A stretch of DNA of 12,294 nt. Source: Ardenticatenia bacterium. Lineage in GTDB: Bacteria > Chloroflexota > Anaerolineae > Aggregatilineales > Aggregatilineaceae. The position numbers and the translations under genes are program-made. The notes beneath the pieces were generated by a model that was not told the origin of the DNA, did no database searches, and saw only the letters and a program-made list of their open reading frames with translations. Each line of letters starts with the position of its first letter. The first letter of the stretch is position 1. The stretch covers positions 1 through 12,294 of the forward strand of contig JALSSH010000294.1 of NCBI GenBank assembly GCA_026984385.1, in the 5' to 3' direction. Shown here in pieces: positions 6,744-12,294 of this stretch.

Positions 6744-7805
6744 ATGCCAAGCGCGCATCTGGTTTCTTTTGTGATCGTTTTTCTCATCTCCTGGGGGCTG
6801 GCGTTCCTCCTGACGCCGGTCGCGCAGCGTTTGGGCTTGCGTTGGGGCATCGTGGACGTGCCGCGCGACCGCCATCGGCACGGGCGCGTGATCTCCAAAT
6901 TCGGCGGGATGGCGCTTTACCTCGCTTTTACGGTGGCGGTCATTGTGGCGCAATTTTTGCCCGTCGTGCGCACCGACAGCAAGGAAGTTATCCGTCTGGT
7001 CGGCTTGCTTTTCGGCGGGGCGTTTTTGTTTCTCTTCGGGTTGCTGGACGACAAATACGAGTTTAGCGCGTTGCCGCAATACGTCGCGCAATTGCTGGCG
7101 GCTGCGATTGCCGTTTCTTTCCTCATCATCATCGAGGGCTTTAACAACCCCGTGACCGGTCAACCGACACCGCACTGGCCTTATGTGGTCACCGTGACGC
7201 TGACGCTCTTTTGGTTGGGGCTGATGATGAACACGGTCAACTGGCTAGATGGGTTAGATGGGCTGGCGGCGGGGGTCGGCGCGGTGGCTGCGCTGATGAT
7301 CTTTATTCACGCTGCTTTCCGCTTGAACCAAGTCAGCGTGAGTTTGTTGGCGTTGGCGCTTTTCGGCGCAACGCTGGGTTTTCTGCCCTTCAACTTCCAC
7401 CCCGCGCGCGTTTTCATGGGCAGCAACGGCTCGCTTTTTCTGGGATACACCATCGGCGTGCTGGGCATTATCGGCGGGGCGAAGATGGCAACCGTGTTGC
7501 TGGTGATGGGCTTGCCGCTGTTGGACGTGGTCTGGCAGATCGTGCGGCGCGTGCGCGCAGGGCGCAACCCCGCCCAAGGGGATCGCGGCCACGTGCACTA
7601 TCGCTTGTTGGAGCTGGGGCTTTCCCAGCGGCAAATTGTGCTAGGCTACTATGTGTTTTGCGCGCTTTTCGGCACGATAGCGTTGGTGACAGCCAGCCGC
7701 CTTTACAAGCTGATCGCGCTCTTGGTGCTCAGCGCGGTGGTGGTTTCGGGCTTCATCTTCCTAGGGCGGCGCACTTCTCCGAACGCTCCCCTCACGGACG
7801 AGTAG
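6744..7805 (+). CDS. Undecaprenyl-phosphate sugar-1-phosphate transferase, WecA/TagO/MraY superfamily (glycosyltransferase group 4)
   Basis: Polytopic membrane enzyme expected to transfer a UDP-sugar phosphate (probably GlcNAc-1-P) to a polyprenyl phosphate, the first step of an envelope polysaccharide or glycan. The protein has 353 residues and about ten hydrophobic segments. Recognisable motifs are DVPRDRHRHG (38-47), GLLDDKYE (99-106) with the Asp pair D102-D103, MMNTVNWLDGLDGL (161-174), and GDRGHVHYRLLELGLS (279-294), the equivalent of the usual HLHHR loop. Two positions depart from the common pattern. The MGDxGS motif reads MGSNGS (225-230), losing the Asp that in MraY contributes to the Mg site, and the HLHH loop reads HVHY. 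WecA/TagO type is favoured over MraY by length and the DRGH...HYR loop, but the substrate is not certain. The ATG at 6744 is close behind GTGAGGGG. Confidence 0.85.
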   Translation: MPSAHLVSFVIVFLISWGLAFLLTPVAQRLGLRWGIVDVPRDRHRHGRVISKFGGMALYLAFTVAVIVAQFLPVVRTDSKEVIRLVGLLFGGAFLFLFGLLDDKYEFSALPQYVAQLLAAAIAVSFLIIIEGFNNPVTGQPTPHWPYVVTVTLTLFWLGLMMNTVNWLDGLDGLAAGVGAVAALMIFIHAAFRLNQVSVSLLALALFGATLGFLPFNFHPARVFMGSNGSLFLGYTIGVLGIIGGAKMATVLLVMGLPLLDVVWQIVRRVRAGRNPAQGDRGHVHYRLLELGLSQRQIVLGYYVFCALFGTIALVTASRLYKLIALLVLSAVVVSGFIFLGRRTSPNAPLTDE

Positions 7806-7829
7806 CCCACTTTCCACGCTTCCTCTCTC

Positions 7830-7862
7830 CTTTTTTACGCGCTCGCTACGGCTTTTTTACAC
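7830..7862. repeat. Pair of near-identical 11-bp repeats CTTTTTTACRC
   Basis: CTTTTTTACGC (7830-7840) and CTTTTTTACAC (7852-7862) lie 22 bp apart in the 117-bp gap between the sugar-phosphate transferase and the SGNH-like gene. They differ at one base. No stem precedes either T-run, so a rho-independent terminator is not supported. Tandem operator or UP-like elements are possible. Confidence 0.35.
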
Positions 7863-7879
7863 GCCCCACGCCCAAACCA

Positions 7880-7888
7880 TGCTAAGGT
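7880..7888 (+). promoter_or_regulatory. Putative extended -10 promoter of the SGNH-like gene
   Basis: TGC followed by TAAGGT fits an extended -10 element (TGn plus a hexamer). The nearest -35-like box, TTTACA at 7856-7861, is 21 bp upstream, too far to be a normal partner. A start near 7895 would give a leader of about 28 bases carrying GAGGAGG (7911-7917), similar to the arrangement at upp. The hexamer is only a moderate match. Confidence 0.35.
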
Positions 7889-7922
7889 GAAAATAGCACA
7901 CGCGCAACCTGAGGAGGTCACG

Positions 7923-9332
7923 ATGAGGGTAAAGCACTGGGCACGCTGGCTACTCGGCGGGATGTTGGCGCTGGGCAGCATATTAGGAGCAGTTGCCCCG
8001 ACCGCGCACGTTGGAGCACAACAAAACGATGGGCGCATTAGCATCATCTTTATGCACCACTCCACCGGTTTGGGCATGATGGACGAAGGGGGCGTGCGCC
8101 CGGCCCTCACGCAACGGGGTTACGATTTTTGGGATCACGGTTATAACGACGAAGGACTACGCGATCCGCAAGGAAACTATTTGGGTGTCAATTGGAATGT
8201 GCCGGACGACAACACCGATCCGGACGGCTGGTACGCGATCTTTCAGCAGCCGCTCACCGATCCGCCGTCCAACACGCTAAGCCACATGCTGCAACACGAC
8301 GTGATCATCTTCAAGAGCTGCTTTCCGAACGCGGATATCACCAGCGAGGAGATGTTTCGGGAATATCAGCGCTATTTCCTCGCCATTCGCGACGTGATGG
8401 ATCGCTATCCGGACAAAATTTTTATCCCCCTCACCATTCCGCCGCTTGTGCCCAATGCCACTACGTCGGAAAACGCCGCACGCGCCCGTCGCTGGGCGCA
8501 ATATCTCACCTCGGATGAATACTTGGCGGGGCATCCCAACGTCTTCGTGTTTGATTTTTTCAGCGCGCTGGCAGACGAAGACGGCTACCTCCGCGCCGAG
8601 TATCGCGGCGACGAATGGGATAGCCACCCCAACACACTGGCGAACCAAACGGTAGGGCCGCTTTTTGTGCAATTTGTGGACGAGGCGATCCGTAGCTACA
8701 CCTTCAGCGAGCCGCTGGAAGTGCCCACCCCGTCCGAAGCGGACGAGACCGCAACTACGACGGGCCAGGAGGTCAGCGAGGACATCACGTACACGGACGC
8801 CGGACCAAGATTGGCCCAGTTGGGCGACTTTGAAAACACGTTGCCGGAGGATTTCGTTTGGGACTATGTGGAAGGCGGCGAGTTTTCTTGGGAGATTGTC
8901 TCGCCAGGGAAAGAAAGCGAACACGCGCTGATGATGCGCTTAGCTCTACCGTTGGAACAGTACGCCGGTTGGGGCGTTGATGTGGCCCCCGATCCCACGT
9001 GGGCAGAAGTCGGTGGCTTGGGCTTTGATTGGCGCGCCGACCAGGAAGGGATGCTGATCACGGTCTCGGTAGGCGTACAAGACCCGACCCAGCCCGACGC
9101 CGAACCCGGAGACGCCACGCCCTTTGAGTACACGCTTTATACCGAGGGCACAGACTGGACGCATGTTTTCGTGCCCTGGGAAGCCTTTGAACGGGCAGAT
9201 TGGTGGGGGGAGCAAGGCGTCGCGGCGCTCGACCCGTCTAACGTGGTGTGGGTTGCGTTTGATGTGGGCAGTTGGGAAGACGCACAGCAAGGCACGCTCT
9301 GGGTAGACAATCTGCTCCCCGCTGACGAGTAA
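7923..9332 (+). CDS. Secreted SGNH-hydrolase-like protein with C-terminal carbohydrate-binding-like domain
   Basis: Exported protein of 469 residues. A Sec signal peptide (1-33, basic RVKHWAR, hydrophobic core, cleavage after VGA) precedes an SGNH/GDSL-like domain at about 38-262. That domain shows IIFMHHSTG (41-49), where S47 takes the place of the block-I serine, then DFWDHGYNDEGLRDP (68-82), a strand VIIFKSCFPNAD (127-138), and a terminal DSHPN (233-237) resembling the catalytic Asp/His block. A Thr/Glu linker (265-290) leads to a beta-rich domain (about 298-466) with a WEI...GWGVDV...DW core and ending TLWVDNL. This resembles CBM11/CIA30-like galactose-binding folds. A role on cell-surface or environmental acylated glycans is inferred; catalytic activity is not proven because the GDS motif is replaced by HHS. 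The ATG at 7923 follows GAGGAGG; an in-frame ATG at 7887 lies upstream of that site and would spoil the signal peptide. Confidence 0.8.
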   Translation: MRVKHWARWLLGGMLALGSILGAVAPTAHVGAQQNDGRISIIFMHHSTGLGMMDEGGVRPALTQRGYDFWDHGYNDEGLRDPQGNYLGVNWNVPDDNTDPDGWYAIFQQPLTDPPSNTLSHMLQHDVIIFKSCFPNADITSEEMFREYQRYFLAIRDVMDRYPDKIFIPLTIPPLVPNATTSENAARARRWAQYLTSDEYLAGHPNVFVFDFFSALADEDGYLRAEYRGDEWDSHPNTLANQTVGPLFVQFVDEAIRSYTFSEPLEVPTPSEADETATTTGQEVSEDITYTDAGPRLAQLGDFENTLPEDFVWDYVEGGEFSWEIVSPGKESEHALMMRLALPLEQYAGWGVDVAPDPTWAEVGGLGFDWRADQEGMLITVSVGVQDPTQPDAEPGDATPFEYTLYTEGTDWTHVFVPWEAFERADWWGEQGVAALDPSNVVWVAFDVGSWEDAQQGTLWVDNLLPADE

Positions 9333-9367
9333 ACAGCACGGCGTCCAGCCACTGCACAAGGGGACGC

Positions 9368-9400
9368 TTCGGCCCTTCTGCCAATCGCAAAAGGGCCGAA
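9368..9400. terminator. Hairpin between convergent genes, candidate bidirectional terminator
   Basis: A perfect 10-bp inverted repeat, TTCGGCCCTT (9368-9377) and AAGGGCCGAA (9391-9400), flanks a 13-base loop. It lies midway in the 74-bp gap between the SGNH-like gene (plus) and the membrane protein gene (minus). Neither direction has a proper T-tract after the stem, so termination may be partial or need Rho. It could also protect the 3' ends of both transcripts. Confidence 0.6.
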
Positions 9401-9406
9401 TGTGCT

Positions 9407-10309
9407 TTAGCGCTGTGAGCGACGCTTGGGCGGTTCGGGCACGGGTAGCTCTGTATTGTAAATCGAGGGCTTGGGCGTGCCCGGAGGCAACGGTTCAGCA
9501 GAGCCTGGCTCACGTTTACGGGGTTTGGCGGGTTCGCGGTAGACAAAGTGGCGGTCGGTGAGGCGCTCCAAAAGGCGCTCGCTGAAGCTCAGCGCCAGCA
9601 TGGCGGGAAGCTCCACCAGCCACACCATGCCGACCACTGTGGTCAGGTGCTCTAAGGCGGGCACGAGCGAGTGGCGATAGATTCTCAGCAGCGCGTCCCC
9701 CGTTCCAATCGCGATTAGAAACACGAGGATCGCGGCCAACGCTCCGAACAACAGAGGCCATCCCTGCCGGTCTGCAGGAGTCGGCCACATGGCGTTGCTG
9801 ATCGCAAAAAGCACGTAAAGCCAGAGGTAAAAATCCGGTGTGCTGCCCAGCCGCCGCAAAGCCTGCCCGATCGCGGTTATGTCGCTGGCGTGGATAGCGG
9901 CCAGCAGATCGTCCAGGTTGAGGATGTAGTTGCTGATGCCCCACACCACCAATATCCCCGTGATCATCGGGGCGGCGCCGATGATCGCGGCACCGATGGG
10001 GCCGGTTTTGTTCAGCTTCAATTGGACAAAGTCCAACCGCAATGTGCCGTCTTTTTGCGGTTGGGGCCAAACGCTGATTTTTTTGGTGGGGATGCGCAAC
10101 GCACCGGCGACCAGCCACTGCGTGAACTCGTGCAGAAAAACCCCGGGCGCCAGCAACACATAGTAAAGCGTGGTGGCGCTGTGCGTCTCTTCGGTCAGCA
10201 GCCAGCCGATGCCGTATAGATGCCGATGCACCCATTTTTCCGCGTAGAGCAGCGGCACAAGCACAACAGCCAGGCTGAGCCAGGGGGAAAGGTCGCCGGT
10301 GTTCATCAC
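9407..10309 (-). CDS. Multi-pass membrane protein with a degenerate M50 (site-2-protease-like) metal motif
   Basis: A 300-residue protein with about six hydrophobic segments (8-24, 47-70, 104-126, 160-174, 184-203, 222-242). Helix 2 carries VLLAPGVFLHEFTQW (51-65), placed like the HExxH helix of M50 intramembrane proteases, but the second His is Gln (H60, E61, Q64). A later helix has SNAMWPTPADRQGW (171-184), recalling the N-P-x-D-G third-ligand motif of M50 proteases with the Asp kept (D180) and the Gly pair lost. GPIGAAIIGAAPMITG (103-118) also fits that fold. Protease activity is doubtful; a non-proteolytic relative is the best guess. The C-terminal 45 residues are basic, Pro-rich and probably disordered. 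The start may be GTG at 10309 or the adjacent ATG at 10306. The tpiA stop is only about 6 bp upstream, so it is probably co-transcribed with tpiA. Confidence 0.8.
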   Translation of the reverse strand: MMNTGDLSPWLSLAVVLVPLLYAEKWVHRHLYGIGWLLTEETHSATTLYYVLLAPGVFLHEFTQWLVAGALRIPTKKISVWPQPQKDGTLRLDFVQLKLNKTGPIGAAIIGAAPMITGILVVWGISNYILNLDDLLAAIHASDITAIGQALRRLGSTPDFYLWLYVLFAISNAMWPTPADRQGWPLLFGALAAILVFLIAIGTGDALLRIYRHSLVPALEHLTTVVGMVWLVELPAMLALSFSERLLERLTDRHFVYREPAKPRKREPGSAEPLPPGTPKPSIYNTELPVPEPPKRRSQR

Positions 10310-10315
10310 GTATGC

Positions 10316-11086
10316 TTACGCAAGCCCCTTAGCTTGGATGGCGAGGCGCACCAGCTCCACGAACGCATCCTCCTTCAGTGACGCGCCGCCGACCAGCGCG
10401 CCGTCAATGTGCGGCTGGCTCATAAATTCCACCATGTTCGCGGGTTTGACGCTGCCGCCGTATTGGATGCGCATGGCCTCGGCGTGTGCGGCCCCGTAAA
10501 GCTCTGCCAGCGTGGCGCGGATGCCACCGATGATCGCGTTGGCCTGCTCTCCGCTGGCGCTACGCCCTGTGCCGATAGCCCAAATCGGTTCGTAGGCGAC
10601 CACGATACGGCTCAAGTCCTCGGCGGGGATGCCCGCAAAAGCCGCGCGGATCTGGCGCTCCACGAAGGCTTGCGTTTCGCCCGCCTCGTTGATCTCCAAA
10701 CTTTCGCCCACCGCGATAATCGGGCGCAACCCATGACTCAACGCGGCTTTGGCCTTGCGGTTGACCATCTCGTCGGTCACGCCTTGATATTGCCGCGTTT
10801 CAGAATGCCCGACGATCACATACTTGACCAGCCCGACCAACATCGGCGCGGAAATTTGACTGGTGAACGCGCCGCTTTCCTCCCAATGCACATCTTGCGC
10901 GCCGACGGCGATATCCGTGTTGTGCAGCGCTTCCGCCACGCCCGGCAACGCGACATAGGGCGGGCAGACTACGCGCTCGACGGCGGAAAGCTCGGCAAGC
11001 GCGCCCTTGATCGCGTTGACAAAGGCGACCGCTTCGGCGGGCGTTTTGTGCATCTTCCAGTTACCGGCAATGATTGGTGTGCGCAT
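10316..11086 (-). CDS. tpiA: Triosephosphate isomerase
   Basis: Cytoplasmic glycolytic and gluconeogenic enzyme interconverting dihydroxyacetone phosphate and glyceraldehyde 3-phosphate. At 256 residues it is full length. The active-site residues are present: N9 and K11 in AGNWKMHK, H94 in IVGHSETR, and E166 in VAYEPIWAIGTG, which also contains flexible loop 6. The phosphate-binding ends YGGSVKPAN (209-217) and GALVGGASL (229-237) are intact. The usually conserved Cys before VGE is Ala (IIAVGES, residue 125), a tolerated variation. The ATG at 11086 is preceded by AAAGGAGA on the minus strand. It lies 57 bp after the kinase gene and about 6 bp before the membrane protein gene, suggesting a three-gene minus-strand unit. 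Confidence 0.98.
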   Translation of the reverse strand: MRTPIIAGNWKMHKTPAEAVAFVNAIKGALAELSAVERVVCPPYVALPGVAEALHNTDIAVGAQDVHWEESGAFTSQISAPMLVGLVKYVIVGHSETRQYQGVTDEMVNRKAKAALSHGLRPIIAVGESLEINEAGETQAFVERQIRAAFAGIPAEDLSRIVVAYEPIWAIGTGRSASGEQANAIIGGIRATLAELYGAAHAEAMRIQYGGSVKPANMVEFMSQPHIDGALVGGASLKEDAFVELVRLAIQAKGLA

Positions 11087-11119
11087 AGAGGGACTATCTC
11101 CTTTGCGTGTTAACGATCT

Positions 11120-11143
11120 CGCGCGGTGGTGACCGAGCGCGCG
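11120..11143 (-). other. Weak hairpin right after the kinase stop codon
   Basis: CGCGCG at 11120-11125 and 11138-11143 can pair around a 12-base loop, directly after the kinase stop (11144-11146) and before the tpiA ribosome site. There is no T-tract, so it may be only a processing or stability element, or chance in GC-rich sequence. Confidence 0.25.
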
Positions 11144-12294
11144 TTAGGATGTAAACGGCGAGATTTCGGGCGTTTGCTGGTCGAGTAAGCGTTGGACCGC
11201 TTCGACAACCCAGGGCGGCACGTCGTCCATCGCCAGCGCTTGCCGCCACGCGGCTTCGGCCATCTCCTGCTGCCCCATTCTACGCGCGTATAGCCCTTGC
11301 ACCAAGTGATATTCCGCCCAATTCTCCCCGCCAAGCGCCTGTGCCCTTTCCAATTGCTCAGCGGCCTGGCGCGTGGCAAGCGTGCGGTCTTGCATAAGCA
11401 GCGCCAGCGCGTTGAACACATAGGCGGGCACGGATGGTCGGCGTTGGAGATAGCGCGCGCTGATCAGCCGCGCTTGCATCGGTGATTGCCAAGTGCGCAA
11501 AAACAAATAGCGCCCCGCCTCATCACGTGCCACCGCCGAAGCGTCCGCATCCGAAAGCGTCTCCAAGCTCAGCCAATAGGCCAAATCGTGGTGTCCGTTT
11601 TGGGCAAGCGCACGCGCGCTCGCCGCCAGATAGTCGGGGGGAATTTCTAACTTGTCGCGTGCGTAGGCCAATGTTTGGAGCGCTTGGTCGGTCTCGCCAT
11701 TTTGCATATACGCCAACGCCAGTTGGAGATAGGCCAGCGGATCGTCGGGACGCGCTTCTACTTGCGCTCGCGCCTCGTCGAGCGAAAGTTCGAGCAGCGC
11801 GATAGGCGTGGGGGTAAGGGGGGAAACGGGCGTTTGGCCCTGCCCGCTTCCTACGTCCCAGGGGCGGGATTTAGGGTCGGAAACCGCGCTGGCAATAATA
11901 AACAAACTCGCCAAGCACGTAAAAAGCAGCATCCCAAAGCCGCCGAGCACCCACAAATTGGCGCGACGACGTTGGGCGGCGGCTGTGGCAAGCGCAGGCG
12001 TGGGTTGGGATGGCGCGAGGATCGGTGTGGGAGCGGTCGCGTTGGCAGGAGCTGCGGGCGTGGCATCCGGCGGAATGGTAGGGGCGGACGGCGAGGGGAG
12101 CGGTTGGGTGGTGCGGTACACGGCGGCGCTGAGTTCGCTCATACCGGCTTCCGCGACCGCCTGGCGGAAAGCCTTCATCATCTCGGCGGCGGACTGATAG
12201 CGGTCTTCCGGCTCTTTGGTCAGCGCGCGCAAAAGCACCGCTTCCACCTGTGGCGGCACATCCGGGTTTACTTCGGACGGGCGAGGCAGTGGTT
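11144..12294 (-). CDS. Transmembrane Ser/Thr protein kinase, C-terminal part with TPR ectodomain (5' partial)
   Basis: C-terminal 383 or so residues of a Hanks-type kinase; the catalytic domain proper lies beyond the window edge. The visible start (PLPRPSEVNPDVPPQVEAVLL then RALTKEPEDRYQSAAEM) is the end of the kinase fold, subdomain XI, with its conserved Arg in DRY. The frame is open to the edge, so the GTG at 12259 is not a start. A Pro/Ala/Thr-rich juxtamembrane linker (about 12010-12110) is followed by one membrane helix (about 11879-11953, NLWVLGGFGMLLFTCLASLF). The external part begins with a Pro/Thr linker and continues as helical TPR-like repeats, for example DDPLAYLQLALAYMQNGETDQAL and WAEYHLVQGLYARRMGQQEMAEAAW. 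The TPRs presumably bind a protein or peptide ligand. The substrate is unknown. tpiA follows 57 bp downstream. Confidence 0.9.
   Translation of the reverse strand, partial: PLPRPSEVNPDVPPQVEAVLLRALTKEPEDRYQSAAEMMKAFRQAVAEAGMSELSAAVYRTTQPLPSPSAPTIPPDATPAAPANATAPTPILAPSQPTPALATAAAQRRRANLWVLGGFGMLLFTCLASLFIIASAVSDPKSRPWDVGSGQGQTPVSPLTPTPIALLELSLDEARAQVEARPDDPLAYLQLALAYMQNGETDQALQTLAYARDKLEIPPDYLAASARALAQNGHHDLAYWLSLETLSDADASAVARDEAGRYLFLRTWQSPMQARLISARYLQRRPSVPAYVFNALALLMQDRTLATRQAAEQLERAQALGGENWAEYHLVQGLYARRMGQQEMAEAAWRQALAMDDVPPWVVEAVQRLLDQQTPEISPFTS

Noticed and set aside
7831..7858. Two T6 runs after the sugar-phosphate transferase as rho-independent terminators
   Set aside because: No GC-rich stem precedes either run. 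The only complementarity is a 5-bp GTAGC/GCTAC pair with a loop of about 45 bases.
7887..7922. Upstream ATG for the SGNH-like gene
   Set aside because: It lies before the GAGGAGG site and close to the putative transcript start, and it would place charged residues ahead of a normal signal peptide.
9516..10235. Open frame of 239 codons on the minus strand in another frame
   Set aside because: It overlaps the membrane protein gene; the translation is Arg/His-rich with no membrane segments, typical of a frame-shifted shadow.
10409..11113. Open frame of 234 codons on the plus strand
   Set aside because: It is antisense to tpiA, whose active-site residues are all intact; no ribosome site or domain supports it.

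Overview
The window looks like chromosomal housekeeping DNA from a GC-rich bacterium, most likely a Chloroflexota member (Anaerolineae or a relative). This rests on three things: the style of the proteins (an SGNH-like secreted protein with the HHS motif, a Ser/Thr kinase with a TPR ectodomain, a WecA-like transferase with a GSNGS motif), GC-rich coding sequence with strong AGGAGG-type ribosome binding sites, and the mix of neighbours. The lineage is an inference from protein style, not a computed result. No tRNA, rRNA, CRISPR array, insertion sequence or phage gene was seen. Coding density is high and no gene-free gap exceeds about 150 bp.

Plus strand, 1-5890: a general L-amino-acid ABC transporter operon of the Aap/Bzt type in the order binding protein (5' end cut by the window edge), permease AapQ, permease AapM, ATPase AapP. 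A tandem universal stress protein follows 19 bp after the ATPase. A perfect 10-bp hairpin lies between the binding-protein gene and the first permease. The second permease is about 230 residues longer than a normal AapM because of a hydrophilic, beta-rich insertion between membrane segments. A rho-independent terminator closes the operon at 5917-5947.

Plus strand, 5964-9332: a near-consensus sigma-70-type promoter drives upp (uracil salvage). Next comes a WecA/TagO/MraY-superfamily sugar-1-phosphate transferase that lacks the usual MGD aspartate. Last is a secreted protein with an N-terminal SGNH-hydrolase-like domain and a C-terminal carbohydrate-binding-like beta domain, behind its own putative extended -10 promoter.

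Minus strand, 12294-9407 (convergent with the above): the C-terminal end of a membrane Ser/Thr kinase with external TPR repeats, then tpiA (triosephosphate isomerase), then a six-helix membrane protein resembling an M50 (site-2-protease-like) fold whose HExxH motif is degraded to HEFTQ. Gaps of 57 and about 6 bp suggest one transcription unit. A 10-bp hairpin lies at the convergent junction.

Nothing here is clearly a new multi-gene system. The points most worth a second look are the enlarged AapM permease, the two enzyme-like membrane proteins with altered metal-site residues, and the stress protein tied to the transporter operon.
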